Below are positions 34,269 through 45,505 of a stretch of 50,778 nucleotides of DNA, piece by piece (within the stretch, counting starts at the first letter, position 1; each line of letters starts with the position of its first letter). The position numbers and the translations under genes are program-made. Below the pieces are notes generated by a model. The model had not been told where the DNA came from. It saw only the letters and a program-made list of their open reading frames with translations, and did not search any database. This stretch comes from Streptomyces sp. MspMP-M5 (GTDB taxonomy: Bacteria; Actinomycetota; Actinomycetes; Streptomycetales; Streptomycetaceae): positions 1 to 50,778 of the forward strand of contig NZ_KB891896.1 in NCBI RefSeq assembly GCF_000373585.1, written 5' to 3'.

Positions 34269-34835
34269 GTGGCTTCCACGAACGACCTCAAGAACGGCAT
34301 GGTGCTCAAGCTCGAAGGCGGCCAGCTCTGGTCCGTCGTCGAGTTCCAGCACGTCAAGCCCGGTAAGGGCCCGGCCTTCGTCCGTACCAAGCTCAAGAAC
34401 GTGCTCTCCGGCAAGGTGGTGGACAAGACCTTCAACGCCGGCGTCAAGGTCGAGACGGCCACTGTCGACAGGCGCGACATGCAGTTCTCGTACATGGACG
34501 GCGACTACTTCGTCTTCATGGACATGGACACCTACGACCAGCTGCACATCGACCGCAAGACCGTCGGTGACGCCGCCAACTTCCTCATCGAGGGCTTCAC
34601 GGCCACCGTCGCGCAGCACGAGGGCGAGGTGCTCTACGTCGAGCTGCCGGCCGCCGTCGAGCTGACCATCAAGCACACCGAGCCGGGCGTCCAGGGCGAC
34701 CGTTCCACCGGCGGCTCCAAGCCCGCCGAGCTGGAGACCGGCCACTCGATCCAGGTCCCGCTCTTCATCACCACCGGTGAGAAGATCAAGGTCGACACCC
34801 GCACCGGCGACTACCTCGGCCGGGTGAACAGCTAA
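34269..34835 (+). CDS. efp: Elongation factor P
   Basis: A 188-residue three-domain (KOW-like plus two OB) translation factor that rescues ribosomes at proline runs. The tip loop reads VKPGKGPAF with Lys33, i.e. the PGKGP form described for actinobacterial EF-P, which works without lysine modification. No epmA/epmB or ymfI-like modification gene is nearby. GTG 34269 follows AGGAG (34253-34257). The window encodes several very proline-rich proteins (SecD insert, Rel N-terminus, P-loop protein) that would need EF-P. nusB starts two bases after the stop. Confidence 0.97.
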   Translation: MASTNDLKNGMVLKLEGGQLWSVVEFQHVKPGKGPAFVRTKLKNVLSGKVVDKTFNAGVKVETATVDRRDMQFSYMDGDYFVFMDMDTYDQLHIDRKTVGDAANFLIEGFTATVAQHEGEVLYVELPAAVELTIKHTEPGVQGDRSTGGSKPAELETGHSIQVPLFITTGEKIKVDTRTGDYLGRVNS

Positions 34836-34837
34836 CC

Positions 34838-35275
34838 GTGGCTGCCCGCACCAAGGCCCGTAAGCGCGCCTTCCAGATCCTCTTCGAGGCCGACCAGCGC
34901 GGTGCCGACGTGCAGTCCGTGCTCGCGGACTGGATGCGCCACGCCCGGACCGACCCCCGCCAACCGCCGGTGCACGAGTACACCCTGGAACTGGTCGAGG
35001 GGTACGCGGAGCACATCGCCCGCATCGACGAGCTGCTCTCCACCTACTCCGTCGACTGGGACCTGGACCGGATGCCGGCGGCCGACCGCTCCATCCTGCG
35101 GCTCGGGGCCTACGAGCTGCTGTGGGTGGACGGCACGCCGGACGCGGTGGCGATCGACGAGGCCGTGCAGCTGGCCAAGGAGTTCTCCACGGACGACTCG
35201 CCGTCCTTCGTCAACGGCCTGCTGGCCCGGCTCAAGGAGCTGAAGCCGGGGCTGCGCCGCGAGGAGACGCGCTGA
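34838..35275 (+). CDS. nusB: Transcription antitermination factor NusB
   Basis: A 145-residue all-helical NusB, which with NusE (S10) binds boxA RNA in rRNA leader transcripts. Family features: ARKRAFQILFEADQRG at the start, DRMPAADRSILRLGAYELLW, TPDAVAIDEAVQLAKEFSTDDSPSFVNGLLARL at the C-terminal end. GTG 34838 is two bases after efp, so it is coupled. A strong terminator follows. Confidence 0.97.
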   Translation: MAARTKARKRAFQILFEADQRGADVQSVLADWMRHARTDPRQPPVHEYTLELVEGYAEHIARIDELLSTYSVDWDLDRMPAADRSILRLGAYELLWVDGTPDAVAIDEAVQLAKEFSTDDSPSFVNGLLARLKELKPGLRREETR

Positions 35276-35335
35276 CGCGCCGAACCGGCCGGGCGGCCAC
35301 TGACAGCCGCTGACGGCCGCGAACCGAGGCACCGA

Positions 35336-35372
35336 ACGGGCCCGGAGCGATACCCCATCGCTCCGGGCCCGT
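35336..35372 (+). terminator. Terminator after nusB
   Basis: Perfect 16-bp stem (35336-35351 with 35357-35372), loop ACCCC, 60 bases after the nusB stop. Confidence 0.85.
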
Positions 35373-35438
35373 CGGCCGTCCGCGCCCGTTTCCGCAGGCC
35401 GGCCGTTGGCCGGGCGTCCGTCGCCGGATATACGCCGA

Positions 35439-35467
35439 CCGCCGCCCCGGGCAGCCCGGAGCGGCGG
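35439..35467 (-). terminator. Terminator after bldD
   Basis: CCGCCGC/GCGGCGG outer stem (35439-35445 with 35461-35467), one C-A mismatch, then CCGGGC/GCCCGG. It lies 36 bases beyond the bldD stop in the minus direction, facing the nusB terminator. Confidence 0.7.
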
Positions 35468-35502
35468 TACGTTTCTGCGTGTGAAGCGGGGGTGGAAGCC
35501 GG

Positions 35503-36003
35503 TCAGATCTCCTCGTGCTGCACGGCCCGGCGGGCGTCCGCGTCCAGCACGCCCCAGCTGATCAGCTGCTCGGTGAGCACCGAGGGCGACTGGTCGTAGA
35601 TCACCGCGAGGGTGCGCAGGTCGTCCTGGCGGATCGAGAGCACCTTGCCGTTGTAGTCCCCGCGCTGGCTCTGGATGGTGGCGGCGTAGCGCTGGAGCGG
35701 GCCGGCCTTCTCCTGCGGGACGTGGGCCAGACGCTCCAGGTCCAGCACCAGCTTGGGCGGCGGCTCGGCGGCGCCGCCCGGCGTGGTGCCCGGCAGCAGC
35801 TCCTGCACCGGCACGCCGTAGAAGTCCGCCAGCTCGGCGAGGCGCTGGACGGTCACGGCACGGTCGCCGCGCTCGTAGGACCCCACCACCACGGCCTTCC
35901 AGCGGCCCTGGGACTTCTCCTCGACGCCGTGGAGAGAGAGGCCCTGCTGGGTACGGATGGCGCGGAGCTTGGCCCCGAGCTGTTTAGCGTATTCGCTGGA
36001 CAT
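35503..36003 (-). CDS. bldD: Developmental master regulator BldD
   Basis: A 166-residue repressor of sporulation genes, active when dimerised by tetrameric cyclic di-GMP. The N-terminal HTH (residues about 1-70) contains LRAIRTQQGLSLHGVEEKS and VVVGSYERGDRAVTVQRL. The C-terminal domain has the c-di-GMP signature RGD (114-116)-X8-RQDD (125-128), at the same residue numbers as in S. coelicolor BldD. ATG 36003 with GGGAG upstream gives MSSEYAKQLGAKL. It is divergent from the pyr cluster. Its own promoter carries two adjacent BldD boxes. Confidence 0.98.
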   Translation of the reverse strand: MSSEYAKQLGAKLRAIRTQQGLSLHGVEEKSQGRWKAVVVGSYERGDRAVTVQRLAELADFYGVPVQELLPGTTPGGAAEPPPKLVLDLERLAHVPQEKAGPLQRYAATIQSQRGDYNGKVLSIRQDDLRTLAVIYDQSPSVLTEQLISWGVLDADARRAVQHEEI

Positions 36004-36051
36004 AAAGCTCCCCAGACGGCTGTATCGACATGCGGCTCGGCCGCGTGGCTG

Positions 36052-36081
36052 GTAACTCACTGTGAGGTTACGCAGCGTAAT
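36052..36081 (-). promoter_or_regulatory. Two adjacent BldD boxes in the bldD promoter
   Basis: GTTACGCAGCGTAAT (36067-36081) fits the BldD consensus nTnACnC(A/T)GnGTnAn at every defined position. GTAACTCACTGTGAG (36052-36066) fits all but one. The boxes abut, overlap the bldD -10 and part of the spacer, and would give autorepression. Confidence 0.88.
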
Positions 36082-36094
36082 CTGACTTCGTCAA
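36065..36094 (-). promoter_or_regulatory. Vegetative promoter of bldD
   Basis: On the minus strand, TTGACG (reverse of 36089-36094), an 18-base spacer and TAACCT (reverse of 36065-36070). Predicted start near 36058, leader about 55 bases. BldD boxes cover the -10. Confidence 0.8.
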
Positions 36095-36154
36095 GCCGAA
36101 TGGGCCAGACCCTCACCCGTCAGGGGGGTGTGCGGCTCTCCGAGGGCCTCCTGA

Positions 36155-36160
36155 TAGCCT
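36155..36160 (+). promoter_or_regulatory. -10 element of the pyr cluster
   Basis: TAGCCT, with a poor -35 (TGCGGC, 36131-36136, 18-base spacer). A start near 36167 would place the PyrR hairpin about 14 bases into a 59-base leader. Confidence 0.5.
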
Positions 36161-36180
36161 GAGTCTCGTAATTCCGACGT

Positions 36181-36215
36181 CCTTTAAGGTCCGTCCCGTG
36201 AGGCGGAGAAGGAGG
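36181..36215 (+). promoter_or_regulatory. PyrR-binding RNA hairpin overlapping the pyrR ribosome binding site
   Basis: Upper stem UCCG/CGGA (36190-36193 with 36204-36207) closes the loop UCCCGUGAGG (36194-36203), which matches the PyrR-site consensus UCCNGNGAGG. A four-base purine bulge AAGG (36186-36189) separates it from a lower stem CCUUU/GAAGG (36181-36185 with 36208-36212). The lower stem takes in the first half of the AAGGAGG ribosome binding site (36209-36215). UMP-bound PyrR should stabilise this fold and block translation, as shown for mycobacterial pyr leaders. No terminator/antiterminator pair is visible, so translational control is favoured. Confidence 0.8.
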
Positions 36216-36225
36216 TCCGTTTCGT

Positions 36226-36864
36226 ATGGACGCGACGCATTCCGACACGAGATCGCATGCTGCCGCCCGGCCGGTGCTCGAAGGCCCGGACATCGCGCGG
36301 ATGCTGACCCGTATCGCCCACGAAATCGTCGAGCGCGCCAAGGGCGCGGACGACGTGGTGCTCCTGGGAATCCCCACCCGCGGTGTCTTTCTCGCCCGGC
36401 GGCTGGCCGCCAAGCTCGAGGAGATCACCGGCCGCGCCATTCCGGTCGGCTCGCTCGACATCACGATGTACCGCGACGATCTGCGGCTGGGCCCGGCCCG
36501 CACGCTGGGTCGCACGGAGATCCCCACCGAAGGCATCGAGGGCCGCCTCGTCCTCCTCGTCGACGACGTGCTCTTCTCCGGACGCACGATCCGCGCCGCC
36601 CTGGACGCGCTGGGCGACATCGGGCGCCCGCGCGCCGTGCAGCTGGCCGTCCTGGTCGACCGCGGTCACCGCGAGCTGCCGATCCGCGCCGACTACGTGG
36701 GCAAGAACCTCCCCACCTCGCTGCGGGAGGCGGTCAAGGTCCAGCTCACCGAGGAGGACGGCCGCGACGCCGTGCTGCTCGGCCTGCGCTCCGCCGTGTC
36801 CCGCCCCGGTTCCGACGGCGACTTCCCGGCGGTCGAGCGGACCGCCCCGGCCGACGGGCGCTAG
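36226..36864 (+). CDS. pyrR: Bifunctional pyr regulator PyrR / uracil phosphoribosyltransferase
   Basis: A 212-residue type I phosphoribosyltransferase-fold RNA-binding regulator. The PRPP loop LVDDVLFSGRTIRAA (110-124), GIPTRGVFLA, and LDITMYRDDL are typical. The C-terminal ~30 residues are an added polar tail beyond the usual ~180-residue length. ATG 36226 follows AAGGAGG (36209-36215), which is partly folded into the PyrR-binding hairpin. First gene of the pyr cluster; 94 bases separate it from pyrB. Confidence 0.96.
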   Translation: MDATHSDTRSHAAARPVLEGPDIARMLTRIAHEIVERAKGADDVVLLGIPTRGVFLARRLAAKLEEITGRAIPVGSLDITMYRDDLRLGPARTLGRTEIPTEGIEGRLVLLVDDVLFSGRTIRAALDALGDIGRPRAVQLAVLVDRGHRELPIRADYVGKNLPTSLREAVKVQLTEEDGRDAVLLGLRSAVSRPGSDGDFPAVERTAPADGR

Positions 36865-36958
36865 CCCACGCGCGGACGGACCCGGTGACCCCGGGCCCGT
36901 ACCCATGCCCGCTCGACGGACATTCCCGTACACCTCCCTCACCCCCGGAGAACACCGG

Positions 36959-37936
36959 ATGAAGCGTCACCTCATCTCGGCCGCCGATCTCACGCGGGAC
37001 GACGCCGTGCTGATCCTCGACACCGCCGAGGAAATGGCCCGGGTCGCCGACCGGCCGATCAAGAAACTGCCCGCCCTGCGCGGCCGCACCGTCTGCAACC
37101 TCTTCTTCGAGGACTCCACCCGCACCCGGATCTCCTTCGAGGCGGCCGAGAAGCGGCTCTCCGCCGACGTCATCAACTTCGCCGCCAAGGGCTCCAGCGT
37201 CTCCAAGGGCGAGTCCCTGAAGGACACCGCCCAGACCCTGGAGGCGATGGGCGTCGACGCCGTCGTCATCCGGCACAGCGCCTCCGGCGCCCCCTACCGG
37301 CTCGCCACCTCCGGCTGGATCGACGCCCCCGTCATCAACGCCGGCGACGGCACCCACCAGCACCCCACCCAGGCCCTGCTGGACGCCTTCACCATGCGGC
37401 GCCGGCTGATCGGCCCGGACGAAGGGCTCGGCAAGGACCTCGCCGGGAAGCGCATCACGCTCGTCGGCGACGTCCTGCACAGCCGCGTCGCCCGCTCCAA
37501 CGTCGATCTGCTGCACACCCTCGGCGCCGAGGTCACCCTCGTCGCGCCGCCCACCCTGGTACCGGTCGGCGTCGAGACCTGGCCGTGCGAGGTCTCCTAC
37601 GACCTCGACCGCGTGCTGCCCAAGTCCGACGCCGTGATGATGCTGCGGGTCCAGCGCGAGCGGATGAACGCCGCGTTCTTCCCCACCGAGCGCGAGTACT
37701 CGCGCCGCTACGGCCTGGATGCCGACCGGATGGCGCGGATGCCCGGCCACGCCGTCGTCATGCACCCCGGCCCGATGGTCCGCGGCATGGAGATCACCGC
37801 CGAGGTCGCCGACTCCGACCGCTGCACGGTCGTCGAACAGGTCGCCAACGGCGTCTCCATCCGCATGGCCGTCCTCTACCTGCTGCTCGGCGGCAACGAG
37901 CCCGCCGTCACCCACCCCCGTACCGAGGAGAAGTAA
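36959..37936 (+). CDS. pyrB: Aspartate carbamoyltransferase catalytic subunit
   Basis: A 325-residue enzyme joining carbamoyl phosphate and aspartate. The carbamoyl-phosphate motif STRTR is at residues 53-57, KGES (about 83) and HPTQ (135-138) are in place, and the aspartate loop reads MLRVQRERM. No regulatory pyrI gene follows, as usual for actinobacteria where PyrB associates with PyrC. ATG 36959 has CGGAGA. pyrC begins four bases after the stop. Confidence 0.97.
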   Translation: MKRHLISAADLTRDDAVLILDTAEEMARVADRPIKKLPALRGRTVCNLFFEDSTRTRISFEAAEKRLSADVINFAAKGSSVSKGESLKDTAQTLEAMGVDAVVIRHSASGAPYRLATSGWIDAPVINAGDGTHQHPTQALLDAFTMRRRLIGPDEGLGKDLAGKRITLVGDVLHSRVARSNVDLLHTLGAEVTLVAPPTLVPVGVETWPCEVSYDLDRVLPKSDAVMMLRVQRERMNAAFFPTEREYSRRYGLDADRMARMPGHAVVMHPGPMVRGMEITAEVADSDRCTVVEQVANGVSIRMAVLYLLLGGNEPAVTHPRTEEK

Positions 37937-37940
37937 GACG

Positions 37941-39236
37941 ATGAGCAAGATCCTGATCCGCGGTGCGCAGGTGCTCGGCGGAGCGCCGCAGGACGTGCTG
38001 ATCACGGACGAGACGATCACCGCCGTCGGCACCGACCTCACCGGCTCCGACACCGAGGGCGCCCAGATCGTGGAGGCCGCCGGCAAGATCCTGCTGCCGG
38101 GCCTGGTCGACCTGCACACCCACCTGCGCGAGCCGGGCCGGGAGGACTCCGAGACCGTCCTGACCGGCACCCGGGCCGCGGCCGCCGGCGGCTACACCGC
38201 GGTGTTCGCCATGGCCAACACCTTCCCGGTCGCCGACACCGCCGGCGTCGTCGAGCAGGTCTACCGGCTGGGCCGCGAGCACGGCTACTGCGACGTGCAG
38301 CCCATCGGCGCCGTCACCGTCGGCCTGGAGGGCAGGAAGCTCGCCGAGCTCGGCGCGATGCACGAGTCCGCGGCCGGCGTCACGGTCTTCTCCGACGACG
38401 GCAAGTGCGTCGACGACGCGGTGATCATGCGGCGGGCGCTGGAGTACGTGAAGGCGTTCGGCGGGGTCGTCGCCCAGCACGCCCAGGAGCCGCGGCTGAC
38501 CGAGGGCGCCCAGATGAACGAGGGCGTCGTCTCGGCCGAGCTGGGGCTGGGCGGCTGGCCGGCCGTCGCCGAGGAGTCGATCATCGCCCGGGACGTGCTG
38601 CTCGCCGAGCACGTCGGCTCCCGGGTCCACATCTGCCACCTGTCGACCGCCGGCAGCGTCGAGATCGTCCGCTGGGCCAAGTCCCGCGGCATCGACGTCA
38701 CCGCCGAGGTCACCCCGCACCACCTGCTGCTCACCGACGAGCTGGTGCGCAGCTACAACCCGGTCTACAAGGTCAACCCGCCGCTGCGCACCGAGCGCGA
38801 CGTCATGGCGCTGCGCGAGGCCCTCGCCGACGGCACCATCGACATCGTCGCCACCGACCACGCCCCGCACCCGCACGAGGACAAGGACTGCGAGTGGGCC
38901 GCGGCCGCCATGGGCATGGTGGGCCTGGAGACCGCGCTGTCGGTCGTCCAGCACACCATGGTCGAGACCGGGCTGCTGGACTGGGCCGGGGTCGCCGACC
39001 GGATGTCCGCCGCCCCGGCGCGGATCGGCCGGCTGGCCGGCCAGGGGCGTCCCGTCTCACCCGGCGAGCCCGCCAACCTCACCCTGGTCGATTCCGCTTA
39101 CCGTGGAGAGGTGGACCCCGCCGGTTTCGCCTCCCGCAGCCGCAACACCCCCTACGAGGGCCGTGAGCTGCCGGGACGCGTCACCCACACCTTCCTGCGG
39201 GGCCGCGCAACGGTCGTCGACGGGAAGCTCGCGTGA
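37941..39236 (+). CDS. pyrC: Dihydroorotase
   Basis: A 431-residue class I dihydroorotase of the amidohydrolase fold. Zinc ligands His59 and His61 are in DLHTHLREPG. Further ligands are in FSDDGK (Asp), AQHAQE (His), CHLST (His) and the terminal TDHAPH (Asp, about 315). The canonical carbamylated lysine is not obvious, in keeping with class I dihydroorotases that use an aspartate instead. The stop overlaps the start of a small membrane protein gene (GTGA at 39233). Confidence 0.96.
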   Translation: MSKILIRGAQVLGGAPQDVLITDETITAVGTDLTGSDTEGAQIVEAAGKILLPGLVDLHTHLREPGREDSETVLTGTRAAAAGGYTAVFAMANTFPVADTAGVVEQVYRLGREHGYCDVQPIGAVTVGLEGRKLAELGAMHESAAGVTVFSDDGKCVDDAVIMRRALEYVKAFGGVVAQHAQEPRLTEGAQMNEGVVSAELGLGGWPAVAEESIIARDVLLAEHVGSRVHICHLSTAGSVEIVRWAKSRGIDVTAEVTPHHLLLTDELVRSYNPVYKVNPPLRTERDVMALREALADGTIDIVATDHAPHPHEDKDCEWAAAAMGMVGLETALSVVQHTMVETGLLDWAGVADRMSAAPARIGRLAGQGRPVSPGEPANLTLVDSAYRGEVDPAGFASRSRNTPYEGRELPGRVTHTFLRGRATVVDGKLA

Positions 39237-39820
39237 CTCCTCTTCTGATCCACTCGGCCGCGGCACAGCACTCCGCCCCGGTCACCGACTGGTCCGGGCG
39301 CATCGCCTGGGTGGTCGGCCTCCTGGTCTTCGTCGTCTTCGTGTACTGGCTGATGCGCCAGGGCTGGAAGTGGCGCGGCACCCTCCAGGGCGATCTGCCC
39401 GAGCTGCCCTCCGCACCGGATGAGGCGGGCGAGGCCCGGCTGACCCTCAGCGGCCGCTACCACGGCTCGACCACCGCCGGGCAATGGCTCGACCGGATCG
39501 TCGCCCGCGGTCTGGGCACCCGCAGCCGGGCCGAACTGACCCTCACCGACCAGGGCCTGGCCGTCGAACGGCCCGGCGCCGCGGACTTCTTCGTGCCGGC
39601 CGCCGCCCTGCGCGGCGCCCGCCTCGACAAGGGGATCGCGGGCAAGGTCCTCCCCGAGGGCGGCCTGCTGGTCGTCACCTGGGAACACGGCGGCAAGCAG
39701 ATCGACTCCGGCTTCCGCTCCGACCGGGCCGGGGAGCACCCCGCCTGGGTCGAGGCCCTCAACCGGCTCACCAGCACCGAGCACACCACCGAGCACACCG
39801 AAACGGAAGGCGCACGATGA
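39233..39820 (+). CDS. Membrane-anchored PH-like protein inside the pyr cluster
   Basis: A 195-residue protein with one membrane helix (about residues 24-41, SGRIAWVVGLLVFVVFVYWL) and a cytoplasmic beta-rich domain (about 65-180: ARLTLSGRYHGSTTAGQWLDRI, RAELTLTDQGLAVERPG, LLVVTWEHGGKQIDSGFR), resembling bacterial PH-like domains. The last 15 residues are a polar His/Thr/Glu tail. The function is unknown. It overlaps pyrC and carA by four bases on each side, so it is made in step with the pyrimidine enzymes. It might tether or sense the complex at the membrane, but this is speculation. Confidence 0.85.
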   Translation: MTPLLIHSAAAQHSAPVTDWSGRIAWVVGLLVFVVFVYWLMRQGWKWRGTLQGDLPELPSAPDEAGEARLTLSGRYHGSTTAGQWLDRIVARGLGTRSRAELTLTDQGLAVERPGAADFFVPAAALRGARLDKGIAGKVLPEGGLLVVTWEHGGKQIDSGFRSDRAGEHPAWVEALNRLTSTEHTTEHTETEGAR

Positions 39821-40984
39821 CGACCTCCACCCAGGGGACCGGCAAAATCCCCGCCGTACTCGTCCTGGAGGACGGCCGCACCTTCCGCGGCCGCGCCTAC
39901 GGGGCCGTGGGGGAGACCTTCGGCGAAGCGGTGTTCTCCACCGGCATGACCGGATACCAGGAGACGCTGACCGATCCCTCGTACCACCGGCAGGTCGTCG
40001 TCATGACCGCCCCGCACGTCGGCAACACCGGCGTGAACGACGAGGACCCCGAGTCGCAGCGGATCTGGGTGGCCGGCTACGTCGTCCGCGACCCCGCCCG
40101 GATCCCGTCCAACTGGCGCTCCCGCCGCTCCCTCGACGAGGAGCTGCGCCACCAGGGCGTCGTCGGCATCAGCGGCGTCGACACCCGCGCGCTCACCCGC
40201 CATCTGCGCGAGCGCGGCGCGATGCGGGTCGGCATCTTCTCCGGCAACGCGCTGCCCGACGAGGGCACGATGCTCGCCGAGGTGCGCCAGCAGCCCGAGA
40301 TGAAGGGCGCCGACCTCTCCGCGGAGGTCGCCACCAAGGAGGCGTACGTCGTCCCGGCGATCGGCGAGAAGAAGTTCACCGTCGCCGCGATCGACCTCGG
40401 CATCAAGGGCATGACCCCGCACCGGATGGCCGAGCGCGGCATCGAGGTGCACGTCCTGCCGGCCACCGCGACCGCCGAGGACGTCTACGCGGTCGGCCCC
40501 GACGGCGTGTTCTTCTCCAACGGGCCCGGCGACCCGGCCACCGCCGACCACCCGGTCGCGGTGATGCGCGAGGTGCTCTCCCGTAAGACCCCGCTGTTCG
40601 GCATCTGCTTCGGCAACCAGATCCTGGGCCGGGCGCTGGGCTTCGGCACGTACAAGCTCAAGTACGGGCACCGCGGCATCAACCAGCCGGTGCAGGACCG
40701 CACGACCGGCAAGGTCGAGATCACCGCGCACAACCACGGCTTCGCCGTGGACGCCCCGCTCGACAAGGTCTCCGACACCCCCTTCGGCCGCGCCGAGGTC
40801 TCCCACGTCTGCCTCAACGACGACGTGGTGGAGGGGCTCCAGCTCCTGGACCAGCCGGCCTTCAGCGTCCAGTACCACCCCGAGGCGGCCGCCGGCCCGC
40901 ACGATGCCGCGTACCTCTTCGACCGGTTCGTCGAGCTCATGCGAGACAACAATCAGCACAGCGTTTCTCTGATGGAGGGCCAGC

Positions 40985-40992
<8 letters not shown>
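39817..40992 (+). CDS. carA: Carbamoyl phosphate synthase small (glutaminase) subunit
   Basis: A 391-residue subunit that releases ammonia from glutamine for CarB. The N-terminal CPSase domain (LVLEDGRTFRG, GMTGYQETLTDPSY) is followed by the class I amidotransferase domain with FFSNGPGDP, nucleophile Cys264 in FGICFGNQ, and His354/Glu356 in QYHPEA. ATG 39817 overlaps the preceding stop and follows GGAAGG. The end overlaps carB by eight bases. Confidence 0.97.
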
Positions 40993-44296
<3,304 letters not shown>

Positions 44297-44302
44297 GCCC
44301 GC

Positions 44303-44332
44303 GAGGGGGACACCGAAGGCGGTGTCCCCCTC
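44303..44332 (+). terminator. Terminator-like hairpin between carB and pyrD
   Basis: Perfect 12-bp stem (44303-44314 with 44321-44332), loop GAAGGC, followed by TTCAT, 7 bases after carB. pyrD and pyrF continue in the same direction, so this may attenuate rather than end transcription. Confidence 0.75.
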
Positions 44333-44395
44333 TTCATGAGCCCGCCTCTTCCCTGAGCCCGCCCGACTCCTCGCGAAAAGGTCGTCCCCACCACC

Positions 44396-45505
44396 ATGTA
44401 CCGCCTGTTCTTCCAGCTGTTCTTCCAGCGCATGGACCCCGAGAAGGCCCACCACCTGGCCTTCCGCTGGATCCGCCGGGCCGCGCGCATCCCGGTGCTG
44501 CGCACCTTCGCCGCGGCCGCCCTCGCCCCCCGCTACAAGGAGCTGCGCACCGAGGCCCTGGGCCGCCGGATGCACGGCCCGTTCGGCCTGGCCGCCGGCT
44601 TCGACAAGAACGCCGCCGCCGTCGACGGCCTGGCCATGCTCGGCTTCGACCACGTCGAGATCGGCACGGTCACCGCCCAGCCACAGCCCGGCAACCCCAA
44701 GAAGCGGCTGTTCCGGCTGGTCCCGGACCGCGCGCTGATCAACCGCATGGGCTTCAACAACGACGGCTCGGCGGCGGTCGCGGCCCGCCTGGCCGCCCGC
44801 AACCCGGTCTTCCGGACCACCCTCGGCGTCAACATCGGCAAGACCAAGATCGTCCCGGAGTCCGAGGCGGTCGCCGACTACGTCATCTCCACCGAGCGCC
44901 TGGCCCGGCACGCCGACTACCTGGTCGTCAACGTCTCCTCGCCGAACACGCCGGGGCTGCGCAACCTCCAGGCCGTCGACCACCTGCGGCCGCTGCTCAC
45001 CGCGGTCCGCGAGGCCGCCGACCGCACCGTCCCCGACCGCCGGGTCCCGCTGCTGGTCAAGATCGCCCCGGACCTCGCGGACGAGGACGTGGACGCGGTC
45101 GCCGACCTCGCCCTGGAACTGTCCCTGGACGGCATCATCGCCACCAACACCACCGTCGCCCGCGAGGGCCTGGGCCTGGCCTCCGACCCCGAGCTGACCG
45201 CCGAGACCGGCGGCCTCTCCGGCGCCCCCCTCAAGGAGCGCTCCCTGGAGGTCCTGCGCCGCCTCTACGCCCGGGTCGGCGACCGGACCACCCTGATCGG
45301 CGTCGGCGGCATCGAGACCGCCGAGGACGCCTGGCAGCGCATCCTCGCCGGCGCCACCCTCGTCCAGGGCTACAGCGCCTTCATCTACCAGGGCCCCTTC
45401 TGGTGCCGGTCGATCCACAAGGGCCTCGCCGCGCGCCTGCGCACCAGCCCGTACGCCACCCTCGCCGACGCGGTCGGCGCCGACGCAAGGAAGCCCGCAT
45501 CATGA
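44396..45505 (+). CDS. pyrD: Quinone-dependent dihydroorotate dehydrogenase (class 2)
   Basis: A 369-residue membrane-associated flavoenzyme. The N-terminal helical extension MYRLFFQLFFQRMDPEKAHHLAF binds the membrane and quinone and marks class 2. FMN and substrate motifs include GLAAGFDKNA, INRMGFNNDG, NVSSPNTPGLRNLQ with catalytic Ser181, and IGVGGIETAEDA. The oxidation of dihydroorotate thus feeds the respiratory chain. The stop overlaps the pyrF start by four bases. Confidence 0.97.
   Translation: MYRLFFQLFFQRMDPEKAHHLAFRWIRRAARIPVLRTFAAAALAPRYKELRTEALGRRMHGPFGLAAGFDKNAAAVDGLAMLGFDHVEIGTVTAQPQPGNPKKRLFRLVPDRALINRMGFNNDGSAAVAARLAARNPVFRTTLGVNIGKTKIVPESEAVADYVISTERLARHADYLVVNVSSPNTPGLRNLQAVDHLRPLLTAVREAADRTVPDRRVPLLVKIAPDLADEDVDAVADLALELSLDGIIATNTTVAREGLGLASDPELTAETGGLSGAPLKERSLEVLRRLYARVGDRTTLIGVGGIETAEDAWQRILAGATLVQGYSAFIYQGPFWCRSIHKGLAARLRTSPYATLADAVGADARKPAS

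Noticed and set aside
35298..35306. CCACTGACA downstream of nusB, resembling a reverse PafBC box
   Set aside because: First base of TTGTC is wrong and the expected -10 reads GCCGGT.
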